A stretch of 64,000 nucleotides of DNA from Chamaea fasciata. Lineage: Eukaryota; Chordata; Aves; Passeriformes; Sylviidae. Positions 61,301-64,000 of this stretch are shown here, piece by piece; positions within the stretch are counted from its first letter, which is position 1; every line of letters starts with the position of its first letter. The notes beneath the pieces were generated by a model. That model was not told the origin of the DNA and made no database searches. It worked only from the letters and a program-made list of their open reading frames with translations. The stretch is taken from positions 6,088,945 to 6,152,944 of the forward strand of contig JARCOQ010000017.1 of assembly GCA_029207755.1 (NCBI GenBank). Reading direction: 5' to 3'. The translations under genes and the position numbers were made by a program.

Positions 61301-63161
61301 GTCCACAGCACAGAGAAAAGCAGCACCTCGTAACCAAAGAAGTAAATCCACTGGTGCAAAGCTCCATTTTCTGTTGGCTGCCAAGGCAGCAAAGTCTAGC
61401 ACCATCTTGGCTGTTGCTGCTTTTGGCAGAATGCTGATGGTTTCCTTGCAGGGGTGTTTTGTACACAAACACTGCAGCCAGAGATCACCTCATTGTGATG
61501 TGACAAACTGCTGTTCAACTCCTCTGGGGCTTGGTAACTCAGGCAAAGCCTTACATGAGTCACAGCCCTGTGCTGAGATGAGCTGGGGATTAACCTACTG
61601 CCTTTTCCATGTCTCCCTCCTGCAGGCTGAGTAGCTACTTTACATTTTATCAGGTGGAATATTGAACAGCTCCGAGTCTGGCTTTTACCCATATGACATG
61701 GAGGTAATTGTCACGTTACACCCCTTTCCCTACCATCAGCTGAGATGTGTCTGCAACAAACCATGCAAATACTGATAAAAATGTTCCTCCTTCTTTGCAA
61801 TCACTGCTTCAGGCTGTGCTGGATTACTGCCTGTAACCTGTCCCTGCTTCAAAACCAAACCTTCCTGAACTCTGATTTAAACCCTAACCCCAAAGCAAAA
61901 AGTATCAGTATACAGACTTTTCAAAGCTGTTAAAAAAAAAGTAAAAAATGGAGCATCATGCACTTTCCTCTGCATTTATTCTGGATGTGTAATTTCTGCA
62001 GTTACACACAGGCTGGCAGCCTGGGTGTTCATACAGCCAACCTTTGAAAACTTGGCAGCAAATATATCACACTTAGAAAGTAGATTGTCACACTAATACC
62101 AAGGAGAAAGAGGTTTACCTTAAGAGAACTGACTTTTTTAGACAAGGAGTCCAAATATTATTTCCTCTTGTCATTAAGAAAAAATCCTATAGAGTTAAGG
62201 AATGCTGCTAAAGGAACATTGGAACATGTCAGACTTGTGTGGGAGCCAACCTACAACAAAAGTCAGATAAAATATGGTTAGTGAATCCTGTAAGTATTTA
62301 AAGTCATTCTTGGCTTATGTCTGTTCGTTATCTAGAAACTCCCAAGAATTAATATTTTCAATATGACATGCAATCCCTCTCGAAAATGCAGGAAAATGCA
62401 TAGAAATACCACTCTGATAGAAGTAATATTTCTGCTCACTGTGGAGTTCTCCACAGTTGCCTTGACATATAAAATGGAAATCTTCTAGCTCAGATGAAGT
62501 GTTGCTGCAGACAAAGCTCCAGTCAGAAGAAAAAGGAGAGGTCAGAGGAGCTGAAGGCTGCAGCGCAGAAGAGTGCTTGTGTTTGGAGGAGACACATTCA
62601 CAGGAACACCCTACCCAGGGGTTGGGAGTTGCAGTGTTTCTGTTTATAAAAGTCAAAGAGCTTCGGAACTGCGTGGAACCCCAAAACAACAAACAAAGCC
62701 AAACCTGCATTAAGTTGGTTTAGAATGGTTCTGAATTCTGCACTGAGCGTAAACTCCAAAGCTGTGATAACTGGCAGGTGAAAGCAGTGGGCAGCAAAGG
62801 CAAGGAGGCAAAAGGGGTTCCTGCACAGCAGAACAGAAAATTATTCCCATGGAATGCTCACAGAGCGGGGAAGGTGAGCAGTGCAATGAGGAACATCTGC
62901 ATTTGCAGGTTATTCTGCTTCCTTTCTGACTTGAACCAGTGCAGCCAAAATCCCAGTTCTGAACTTGCTGCTCTGCCTGCTCAAATTAGTAACCACAGGT
63001 AATTTGGGACAGCTCCTTCATGTTTCTTTATCAACTGTTTTTGAAAATTGCTCACATCCCCTCACTGTGTGCATTGGGATTTGATCTATTTTGATGGGAT
63101 TTCAAGTGATATTTGCTTTTGTCTGTTTTTTTCAGATACCACAGGAACGGTCAGACTGTAA
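13234..63161 (+). CDS. COL20A1: Collagen alpha-1(XX) chain, FACIT collagen, 39 coding exons
   Basis: The spliced model is 4422 nt and 1473 residues with every junction in phase. Approximate residues: signal peptide 1-22; FN3-1 25-109; Ser/Thr/Lys-rich linker 110-225; VWA 226-427; FN3-2 to FN3-6 428-891 (each split over two exons); linker 892-923; TSPN/LamG-like 924-1133; COL2 about 1150-1303; NC2 1304-1354; COL1 about 1355-1450; NC1 to 1473. The VWA keeps the MIDAS residues (DGSWS, the NTFTG threonine, LLTDG). Phrases such as [32 protein letters not shown] and [15 protein letters not shown] match collagen XX and not its paralogue collagen XIV. FACIT collagens are secreted and decorate fibrils through an interrupted helix while the N-terminal modules project outward. 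C-X4-C (CDISGC) at the COL1/NC1 junction is the FACIT interchain disulfide signature. Start choice: signal peptide and A at -3. Least certain: exon 5 acceptor and last exon. Confidence 0.93.
13307..15625 (+). other. COL20A1: COL20A1 intron 1
   Basis: GT-AG intron of 2.3 kb. T-rich stretch at about 15083-15110. No repeat family or additional exon recognised. Confidence 0.6.
15626..15736 (+). CDS. COL20A1: COL20A1 exon 2 (FN3-1, first half)
   Basis: It encodes [20 protein letters not shown] and [11 protein letters not shown] with an N-glycosylation sequon NIS. Phase 1 at both ends. A close match to the mature N-terminus of collagen XX. Confidence 0.93.
15737..17265 (+). other. COL20A1: COL20A1 intron 2
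   Basis: 1.5 kb intron, GC-rich between about 16200 and 16900, with several CpGs. No exon or repeat recognised. Confidence 0.55.
17266..17409 (+). CDS. COL20A1: COL20A1 exon 3 (FN3-1, second half)
   Basis: It encodes [20 protein letters not shown], then [15 protein letters not shown] and AKRKFV. Acceptor cacctcag, donor gtaagt. Confidence 0.93.
17647..17805 (+). CDS. COL20A1: COL20A1 exon 4 (linker)
   Basis: It continues the frame as [20 protein letters not shown], then a Ser/Thr-rich stretch and APPPPL. Two sequons (NAS, NLT). Low-complexity linker between FN3-1 and VWA, poorly conserved in the family. Donor gtgggt. Confidence 0.85.
17806..18767 (+). other. COL20A1: COL20A1 intron 4
   Basis: 962-base intron. 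Several open frames cross it but none has family similarity or good flanking splice sites. No repeats recognised. Confidence 0.5.
18768..18956 (+). CDS. COL20A1: COL20A1 exon 5 (Ser/Thr/Lys-rich linker)
   Basis: It encodes [20 protein letters not shown], then a [18 protein letters not shown] stretch and KTPKDSLRR. Acceptor acagag at 18767 keeps the frame; an in-frame alternative acceptor is gctcag at 18809, which would drop 14 residues. Donor gtgaga. Probably O-glycosylated and fast-evolving. Confidence 0.75.
18957..20169 (+). other. COL20A1: COL20A1 intron 5
   Basis: 1.2 kb intron ending tttccctccag. AT-rich around 19190-19230. No recognised feature. Confidence 0.55.
20170..20325 (+). CDS. 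COL20A1: COL20A1 exon 6 (VWA, MIDAS DxSxS)
   Basis: It encodes [20 protein letters not shown], then [23 protein letters not shown] is the first MIDAS loop and is intact. Donor gtagga. Confidence 0.94.
20326..21299 (+). other. COL20A1: COL20A1 intron 6, with a CR1 fragment
   Basis: 974-base intron; the CR1 at 20879-21122 makes up a quarter of it. The remainder has nothing recognisable. Confidence 0.55.
20879..21122 (-). repeat. CR1 LINE 3'-end fragment, antisense
   Basis: It opens with the inverted tail 'catagaatcacagaattgtg' and continues 'aggatcatcaagtccaagtc', 'tgaggcctgggactgtgacc' and 'ccaatatccagcctaaa', a typical CR1 order read on the opposite strand. Confidence 0.88.
21300..21419 (+). 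CDS. COL20A1: COL20A1 exon 7 (VWA)
   Basis: It encodes [20 protein letters not shown], then [10 protein letters not shown]. The threonine of GGNTFTG is the MIDAS Thr. Donor gtaact. Confidence 0.94.
21597..21761 (+). CDS. COL20A1: COL20A1 exon 8 (VWA)
   Basis: It encodes [20 protein letters not shown], then [14 protein letters not shown] and GIEIFAI. The Asp of LLTDG completes the MIDAS. Donor gtaaga. Confidence 0.94.
21762..22994 (+). other. COL20A1: COL20A1 intron 8
   Basis: 1.2 kb intron with an A/T homopolymer near 21959-21974. No repeat family or exon recognised. Confidence 0.55.
22995..23159 (+). CDS. COL20A1: COL20A1 exon 9 (VWA end)
   Basis: It encodes [20 protein letters not shown], then [14 protein letters not shown] and [14 protein letters not shown]-rich compared with its introns. 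Donor gtgaag. Confidence 0.94.
23160..24102 (+). other. COL20A1: COL20A1 intron 9, AT-rich
   Basis: 943-base AT-rich intron, especially 23600-24090, with no recognised repeat family. Candidate for conserved non-coding sequence, but this cannot be judged without alignment. Confidence 0.5.
24103..24275 (+). CDS. COL20A1: COL20A1 exon 10 (FN3-2, first half)
   Basis: It encodes [20 protein letters not shown], then [18 protein letters not shown] and GGTPKE. Phase 1 in, phase 0 out, the pattern of all later FN3 first halves. Donor gtgaga. Confidence 0.93.
24900..25255 (+). mobile_element. Probable solo LTR of an avian endogenous retrovirus, + orientation
   Basis: Promoter-like order on the + strand: octamer ATGCAAAT at 25080-25087, TATAAAA at 25099-25105, AATAAA at 25216-25221, then a short T-rich end. 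This spacing is that of a retroviral LTR (U3, R, U5). No internal viral genes are attached. Ends and target duplications could not be fixed by eye. Confidence 0.5.
25329..25458 (+). CDS. COL20A1: COL20A1 exon 11 (FN3-2, second half)
   Basis: It encodes [20 protein letters not shown], then [14 protein letters not shown] and LRGVTST. Contains the sequon NLT. The exon is GC-rich and sits between two LTR-like elements. Confidence 0.93.
25611..26003 (-). mobile_element. Probable solo LTR of an avian endogenous retrovirus, - orientation
   Basis: Read on the minus strand it shows two CCAAT boxes (25763-25759 and 25735-25731), then TATAAA (25706-25701) and AATAAA (25682-25677), ending near the complement of 25611. 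That is a complete LTR-like promoter and poly(A) order. No internal genes. Boundaries approximate. Confidence 0.55.
26232..26377 (+). CDS. COL20A1: COL20A1 exon 12 (FN3-3, first half)
   Basis: It encodes [20 protein letters not shown], then [16 protein letters not shown] and GAEDYTTE. Acceptor tctctttag, donor gtagag. Confidence 0.92.
26378..28040 (+). other. COL20A1: COL20A1 intron 12, with CpG-dense patch and CR1
   Basis: 1.7 kb intron. (AAAC)n simple repeat at about 26897-26921, a CpG-dense patch at about 27125-27370, and a CR1 fragment at 27537-27901. No additional exon is supported. Confidence 0.55.
27537..27901 (+). repeat. CR1 LINE 3' fragment (about 365 bp)
   Basis: CR1 order: 'gggactggaggagaggag', 'ggggagacatcatcgag', 'gagctgtgtcagggcagg', 'gggatatcaggaaa', 'tcccttccagcttgg', tail 'attctgtgatactgtgattc'. 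Confidence 0.88.
28041..28164 (+). CDS. COL20A1: COL20A1 exon 13 (FN3-3, second half)
   Basis: It encodes [20 protein letters not shown], then [18 protein letters not shown] and ETT. Acceptor ctgttggcag, donor gtaagt. Confidence 0.93.
28606..28890 (+). repeat. 19-bp minisatellite, 15 tandem copies
   Basis: Fifteen head-to-tail 19-bp units of the form ctgggagtgctgtccctaa, varying at a few sites (t/c at 2, a/g/c at 7 and a/g at 18). The array ends exactly where the acceptor tract ctgtcgttgcag of exon 14 begins. Copy number was counted by reading each unit. Confidence 0.96.
28903..29042 (+). CDS. COL20A1: COL20A1 exon 14 (FN3-4, first half)
   Basis: It encodes [20 protein letters not shown], then [20 protein letters not shown] and GGNAAQ. 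CpG-rich Ala run. Donor gtgagt. Confidence 0.93.
29220..29607 (-). repeat. CR1 LINE 3' fragment, antisense (about 390 bp)
   Basis: Inverted CR1: 'agaatcacaggagggtttgg', 'gttggaagggacatcc', 'ccatctagtccaactcccct', 'tttaagtactgaaaggctgc', ending near 'gtctcagcctgcctcttaca'. It stops about 26 bases before exon 15. Confidence 0.9.
29634..29763 (+). CDS. COL20A1: COL20A1 exon 15 (FN3-4, second half)
   Basis: It encodes [20 protein letters not shown], then [19 protein letters not shown] and NVTT. Sequon NVT. Donor gtaagt. Confidence 0.93.
30290..30432 (+). CDS. COL20A1: COL20A1 exon 16 (FN3-5, first half)
   Basis: It encodes [20 protein letters not shown], then [18 protein letters not shown] and ASGEKPQE. 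Acceptor cccccctcag, donor gtatga. Confidence 0.93.
30655..30840 (+). repeat. Possible old CR1-like fragment
   Basis: Short resemblance to the CR1 ORF2 end ('gaaattcaatagggacaagc', 'ttagacaggaataattaacc', 'agaaaaagatctggggttgc'). Strongly diverged, so the family call is tentative. Confidence 0.4.
31504..31636 (+). CDS. COL20A1: COL20A1 exon 17 (FN3-5, second half)
   Basis: It encodes [20 protein letters not shown], then [20 protein letters not shown] and HHRT. Near-identical AYY-DGARSD in human collagen XX. Donor gtaagt. Confidence 0.94.
31637..36632 (+). other. COL20A1: COL20A1 intron 17 (largest, 5 kb)
   Basis: No CR1 was recognised in this 5 kb intron, unlike most others of its size here. 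AT-rich tracts occur at 32330-32560 and 36160-36200. A possible cassette exon (33802-33900) is listed separately. Confidence 0.55.
33802..33900 (+). CDS. Candidate unannotated cassette exon of COL20A1 (99 bp)
   Basis: Flanked by acceptor tttattttattcag and donor gtgaca. It is 99 nt long, phase 1 in and 1 out, and fully open in the COL20A1 frame, reading [20 protein letters not shown], then [12 protein letters not shown]. If used, it would insert 33 residues between FN3-5 and FN3-6 without a frameshift. Collagen XIV has an extra linker at the equivalent place. Unproven: chance is possible in a 5 kb intron. Confidence 0.3.
36633..36775 (+). CDS. COL20A1: COL20A1 exon 18 (FN3-6, first half)
   Basis: It encodes [20 protein letters not shown], then [18 protein letters not shown] and AAAQQT. 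Acceptor cctgtgacag, donor gtgagt. Confidence 0.94.
36776..37373 (+). other. COL20A1: COL20A1 intron 18
   Basis: 598-base intron ending in an 11-T run plus cccctcgctgcag. No other feature. Confidence 0.55.
37374..37503 (+). CDS. COL20A1: COL20A1 exon 19 (FN3-6, second half)
   Basis: It encodes [20 protein letters not shown], then [19 protein letters not shown] and TGRT. Donor gtacag. Confidence 0.93.
37778..37982 (+). repeat. CR1 LINE 3'-end fragment
   Basis: 'gtcaggtcagatattaggaa', 'aatatttcttcactgaagg', 'gtcaccatccctagaagtg', 'cagacgtggcacttcc', 'aaggttggactttaagg', tail 'cgttctatgattt'. Its tail runs straight into the polypyrimidine tract of exon 20. Confidence 0.9.
37997..38053 (+). CDS. 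COL20A1: COL20A1 exon 20 (short linker, 57 bp)
   Basis: 19 codons, phase 1 to phase 1, encoding [18 protein letters not shown]. Acceptor tttctttctctttcag, donor gtaaat. It lies between FN3-6 and the TSPN domain. In human collagen XX, as I recall it, the flanking sequences TGQT and ACPALRP are adjacent, so this exon may be lineage-specific or alternative. Confidence 0.75.
38054..40975 (+). other. COL20A1: COL20A1 intron 20
   Basis: 2.9 kb intron, strongly AT-rich from 38220 to 38980, with one CR1 fragment at 39318-39607. No extra exon supported. Confidence 0.55.
39318..39607 (+). repeat. CR1 LINE 3'-end fragment (about 290 bp)
   Basis: 'ggagagggacttttcacaag', 'gattagatgttaggaagaaa', 'ggaagtgtccaaggccaggt', 'gcttggagcaacctgggata' and 'gatctttaatgtcccttcca' occur in CR1 order. 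Confidence 0.92.
40976..41014 (+). CDS. COL20A1: COL20A1 exon 21 (linker, 39 bp)
   Basis: 13 codons, symmetric phase 1, encoding [12 protein letters not shown]. It contains the conserved cysteine that precedes the TSPN domain in FACIT collagens. Acceptor tgtcctcacag, donor gtacgg. Confidence 0.85.
41015..42793 (+). other. COL20A1: COL20A1 intron 21
   Basis: 1.8 kb intron with a CR1 tail at 41665-41785. No further feature recognised. Confidence 0.55.
41665..41785 (+). repeat. CR1 LINE 3' tail
   Basis: 'ccaggttggccctgagcaaa', 'gaacatccctgcccgtgg', 'gatgatctttaaggtccctt' and tail 'gttctgtgattccatgac'. Confidence 0.85.
42794..42932 (+). CDS. COL20A1: COL20A1 exon 22 (TSPN start)
   Basis: It encodes [20 protein letters not shown], then [20 protein letters not shown] and LTQRT. 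Start of the thrombospondin N-terminal-like domain. Donor gtggga. Confidence 0.94.
42933..44611 (+). other. COL20A1: COL20A1 intron 22
   Basis: 1.7 kb intron with an antisense CR1 tail at 44098-44190. No further feature recognised. Confidence 0.55.
44098..44190 (-). repeat. CR1 LINE 3' tail, antisense
   Basis: 'atagaatcatttaggttgga', 'tcactgagttccaaccatta', 'aaaccatgtccctaag': CR1 3' end read on the minus strand. Confidence 0.75.
44612..44754 (+). CDS. COL20A1: COL20A1 exon 23 (TSPN)
   Basis: It encodes [20 protein letters not shown], then [20 protein letters not shown] and [19 protein letters not shown] closely matches collagen XX ([11 protein letters not shown] in human, by recall). Donor gtgaga. 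Confidence 0.94.
45150..45259 (+). CDS. COL20A1: COL20A1 exon 24 (TSPN)
   Basis: It encodes [20 protein letters not shown], then [15 protein letters not shown]. The 5' splice site is aag|gtcctt, weak at positions +3 to +5, but it is the only site giving the conserved FHK-VHVAV junction. Confidence 0.88.
45260..45984 (+). other. COL20A1: COL20A1 intron 24
   Basis: 725-base intron with a (GTTT)n simple repeat at about 45563-45588. If it is retained, the frame continues for 22 codons to a TGA at 45326. Confidence 0.55.
45985..46143 (+). CDS. COL20A1: COL20A1 exon 25 (TSPN)
   Basis: It encodes [20 protein letters not shown], then [20 protein letters not shown] and [12 protein letters not shown]. 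Phase 0 both ends. Acceptor tgctgcccag, donor gtgagt. Confidence 0.94.
46144..48112 (+). other. COL20A1: COL20A1 intron 25
   Basis: 2 kb intron, GC-rich in its first 400 bases, A-rich simple run at about 47523-47556. No repeat family or exon recognised. Confidence 0.55.
48113..48190 (+). CDS. COL20A1: COL20A1 exon 26 (TSPN end)
   Basis: It encodes [20 protein letters not shown], then CDLPAL. The cysteines match the C-terminal disulfides of the FACIT TSPN domain. Donor gtgaga. Confidence 0.93.
48191..48881 (+). other. COL20A1: COL20A1 intron 26, with long T tract
   Basis: 691-base intron. T-rich low-complexity tract at about 48632-48689, including an uninterrupted run of roughly 23 T. No exon or repeat family. 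Confidence 0.6.
48882..48968 (+). CDS. COL20A1: COL20A1 exon 27 (Cys-rich bridge, COL2 start)
   Basis: It encodes [20 protein letters not shown], then GLPGPPGPP. Gly-X-Y repeats begin here. Acceptor tttcatttcag, donor gtaagt. Confidence 0.93.
48969..51157 (+). other. COL20A1: COL20A1 intron 27
   Basis: 2.2 kb intron with an antisense CR1 fragment at 49077-49380. The remainder is unremarkable. Confidence 0.55.
49077..49380 (-). repeat. CR1 LINE 3' fragment, antisense, with internal small repeat
   Basis: 'gacagaatcgctcaggttgg', 'aaagatcattgagtccatcc', 'gagcagcctgtgccagggct', 'cctaactcaaggagctt'. Inside it a short unit, ctctaaacc(g/a)t-tcccc, is repeated three times at about 49157-49203. Confidence 0.88.
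51158..51211 (+). CDS. COL20A1: COL20A1 exon 28 (COL2, 54 bp)
   Basis: Classical 54-bp collagen exon with six Gly-X-Y triplets: [18 protein letters not shown]. Donor gtgagt. Confidence 0.94.
51212..52051 (+). other. COL20A1: COL20A1 intron 28
   Basis: 840-base intron with no recognised repeat or extra exon. Confidence 0.55.
52052..52147 (+). CDS. COL20A1: COL20A1 exon 29 (COL2 with imperfection)
   Basis: It encodes [20 protein letters not shown], then [18 protein letters not shown] interrupts the Gly-X-Y register; human collagen XX has a similar break (GRAVQG, by recall). Confidence 0.94.
52417..52449 (+). repeat. CR1 LINE tail remnant
   Basis: Only the last bases remain: 'ggtcccttccaactcagg', then 'atattctatgaatatt'. 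Confidence 0.5.
52683..52736 (+). CDS. COL20A1: COL20A1 exon 30 (COL2, 54 bp)
   Basis: [18 protein letters not shown], six triplets. Acceptor ttaatccaag, donor gtaatg. Confidence 0.93.
53079..53132 (+). CDS. COL20A1: COL20A1 exon 31 (COL2, 54 bp)
   Basis: [18 protein letters not shown], six triplets. Acceptor gatttacag, donor gtaaaa. Confidence 0.93.
53459..53512 (+). CDS. COL20A1: COL20A1 exon 32 (COL2, 54 bp)
   Basis: [18 protein letters not shown], six triplets, nearly identical to the human peptide by recall. Donor gtgagt. Confidence 0.94.
53513..54888 (+). other. COL20A1: COL20A1 intron 32
   Basis: 1.4 kb intron with a short local duplication of 'tctcacagctga' at about 54058-54081. 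No other feature. Confidence 0.55.
54889..54960 (+). CDS. COL20A1: COL20A1 exon 33 (COL2, 72 bp)
   Basis: [20 protein letters not shown], then VGPT: eight triplets. Donor gtaagt. Confidence 0.94.
54961..55659 (+). other. COL20A1: COL20A1 intron 33
   Basis: 699-base intron ending in a T-rich tract at 55622-55657 that serves as a long polypyrimidine tract. Nothing else recognised. Confidence 0.55.
55660..55695 (+). CDS. COL20A1: COL20A1 exon 34 (COL2, 36 bp)
   Basis: [12 protein letters not shown], four triplets. Acceptor ttttttttcctatag, donor gtgagt. Confidence 0.92.
55696..56977 (+). other. COL20A1: COL20A1 intron 34
   Basis: 1.3 kb AT-rich intron. No repeat family or extra exon recognised. 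Confidence 0.55.
56978..57044 (+). CDS. COL20A1: COL20A1 exon 35 (end of COL2, NC2)
   Basis: [20 protein letters not shown], then IQ. End of COL2 and start of NC2; matches collagen XX NC2 (EPQSLATLYQLVSQA in human, by recall). Donor gtgagt. Confidence 0.93.
57045..57893 (+). other. COL20A1: COL20A1 intron 35, with CR1
   Basis: 849-base intron; the CR1 at 57075-57357 starts about 30 bases after the donor. Confidence 0.55.
57075..57357 (+). repeat. CR1 LINE 3'-end fragment (about 280 bp)
   Basis: 'caagggggaatggctttaag', 'ggcgcccagagaagctgtgg', 'ggttggatggggcttggag', 'tttaaggtcccctccaagcc' and tail 'gtgattctgtgatcctatga'. Confidence 0.92.
57894..58082 (+). CDS. COL20A1: COL20A1 exon 36 (NC2 end, COL1 start)
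   Basis: It encodes [20 protein letters not shown], then EERLKP followed by Gly-X-Y repeats [20 protein letters not shown] and on to DGYPGER. Phase 1 both ends. Acceptor cttgccttctcag, donor gtaagg. Confidence 0.94.
58083..59394 (+). other. COL20A1: COL20A1 intron 36
   Basis: 1.3 kb intron without a recognised repeat family, RNA gene or exon. AT-rich. Confidence 0.55.
59395..59472 (+). CDS. COL20A1: COL20A1 exon 37 (COL1 with imperfection)
   Basis: [20 protein letters not shown], then GPRGRT. GASEEG is a one-residue-short break in the triplet register, one of the two imperfections typical of FACIT COL1. Donor gtagag. Confidence 0.92.
59473..60266 (+). other. COL20A1: COL20A1 intron 37
   Basis: 794-base intron with no recognised element. 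Confidence 0.55.
60267..60422 (+). CDS. COL20A1: COL20A1 exon 38 (COL1 end, NC1 start)
   Basis: [20 protein letters not shown] and onward to GQPGHPG, then [19 protein letters not shown] is the second COL1 imperfection. CDISGC is the C-X4-C signature at the COL1/NC1 boundary. Donor gtaagt, phase 1. Confidence 0.94.
60423..63135 (+). other. COL20A1: COL20A1 last intron (probable)
   Basis: 2.7 kb with no recognised repeat family. A second good acceptor at 61614-61625 (catgtctccctcctgcag) would give Gly then stop and is an alternative terminal exon. Confidence 0.5.
63136..63161 (+). CDS. COL20A1: COL20A1 terminal coding exon (candidate, NC1 end)
   Basis: The strong acceptor gtctgtttttttcag joins phase 1 to give DTTGTVRL and TAA at 63159-63161. 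FACIT NC1 tails are short and variable, so homology cannot confirm it. It is favoured over the acceptor ending at 61625 because a poly(A)-type ATTAAA follows. Confidence 0.5.
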
Positions 63162-63620
63162 CAAAATTGGGTCCCAGCAGGGCTATTGATTAGGAGACAG
63201 ACAACCTGCACAAACAACTTGTCCATTTATCTTCCTAAACTTTGTCCCATGAGGGGTTTTACTTACTTGAAATCAAGGATATTTAGTGCATGTAGTGTCA
63301 CGGGCCTGTGCCAGTGCTTTGTAACCCAAATTCCTCAAGCCAAGGAGCTTTTCTGCTGTGAGATTTTAGGCACTGAGGCTTTGACCCACCTGGTGTAGGT
63401 GGATTCTGGCAGAGGCTGAGGACATATCAGTGACAAATATTTTTGCAACAAGCGTCTTTTTGAGGTGTTATCTCTGCCTCAGGAGTAAGATACAACCACA
63501 GGAGTAACCAGCAATGCTGTTAACAAGCAGCAGAGCTTGTCATGCCCTTTCTCCATGACTCAACAGCTTGGCTGGACCAGAATTAAAGGGCTGGAAACAA
63601 AAAGATAGCCTGGGAGTGGA
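63162..63620 (+). terminator. COL20A1: Candidate 3' UTR and poly(A) signal of COL20A1
   Basis: ATTAAA at 63592-63597, a common variant poly(A) signal, 430 bases after the candidate stop. No AATAAA was seen nearby. Confidence 0.4.
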
Positions 63621-64000
63621 TGAAGTGTCATTAATGGACATCACTGCAGTGGGAGACACCCAGATGGGACCATGGAGCCAGGTGGGGCTTTTATGGGGGT
63701 GATTTTCCTTAGGATTGTACATGAATCTTGCATCTCACATCTGCATCTCTCTGCCTCAACACTGGTGAATTTCCTTGAGTCAAGTTTCTTGATAAATGCC
63801 TAGAGAAACTTCTCCAAAAGGGAGGTGTTATAAGCTGTGTGGATTAGCTCATTGGGGAATGAGATGGAAATCAGCCCTGGAAATGCTGGGGAAATGGGGA
63901 TTACTTAGATCATCCTACCAGCCAGCTGCAGATAAAATACCCTGAATCCTCTGTGGCTGGGAAGATGATCTGGACAAAATGAGCATTAGGGAAGCAGGAG
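63621..64000. other. Downstream flank of COL20A1
   Basis: No gene, repeat family or regulatory motif recognised. In mammals CHRNA4 follows COL20A1, but no part of it is visible here. Confidence 0.5.

Noticed and set aside
62937..62999. Possible exon between an acceptor at about 62956 and the donor acag|gtaatt
   Set aside because: It is open in phase but hydrophobic, unlike NC1, and the acceptor lacks a pyrimidine tract.
13234..63161. COL14A1 as the identity of the collagen gene
   Set aside because: The DEPTOR-like neighbour suggested it, but residue strings in FN3-1, VWA, TSPN and NC2 match collagen XX rather than collagen XIV as I recall them.

Overview
This is a piece of a bird genome, read as + strand throughout. 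The evidence is the many short 5'-truncated CR1-type LINE remnants with their (ATTCTATG)-like 3' tails, the compact GT-AG introns, and two multi-exon vertebrate genes. No prokaryotic features, tRNAs, rRNAs or CRISPR arrays were seen. Most long open frames here are chance frames in introns; the real coding sequence lies in short exons that chain in phase.

Bases 1-6960 hold the last seven coding exons of a DEP-DEP-PDZ protein of the DEPTOR (mTOR-inhibitor) family. The 5' part of the gene lies upstream of the window. The exons join without a frame break into the C-terminal 310 residues and are followed by an AATAAA. The sequence is clearly DEPTOR-like but seems too divergent to be the bird orthologue of mammalian DEPTOR, and it sits next to COL20A1 rather than COL14A1. 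I read it as a DEPTOR paralogue (ohnologue).

Bases 6961-13221 are intergenic, with two CR1 fragments, a CpG-rich patch near 9.6-9.9 kb and a TATA-like motif near 13.0 kb; either could mark the start of the next gene.

Bases 13234-63161 hold a complete gene for collagen alpha-1(XX), COL20A1, a FACIT collagen. I place 39 coding exons, 4422 nt, giving 1473 residues in one uninterrupted frame. The order is signal peptide, FN3, Ser/Thr/Lys-rich linker, VWA with an intact MIDAS, five FN3 repeats, short linker, TSPN (thrombospondin N-terminal-like/LamG) domain, COL2 triple helix, NC2, COL1 triple helix and a short NC1 with a C-X4-C signature. The last coding exon (63136-63161) is the least certain. 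An ATTAAA follows at 63592, and nothing recognisable lies beyond it.

The two genes have no direct biochemical link: one product is a cytoplasmic regulator of mTOR kinase and the other a secreted matrix protein. Their adjacency mirrors the DEPTOR-COL14A1 neighbourhood known from other vertebrates, which suggests a retained duplicate block. Other points of interest are a 15-copy, 19-bp minisatellite running into a 3' splice site, a 57-bp symmetric exon whose polypyrimidine tract starts where a CR1 ends, two probable solo LTRs flanking one exon, and a possible unannotated 99-bp cassette exon. All boundaries were set by eye from splice sites and phase; comparisons with human proteins are from recall.
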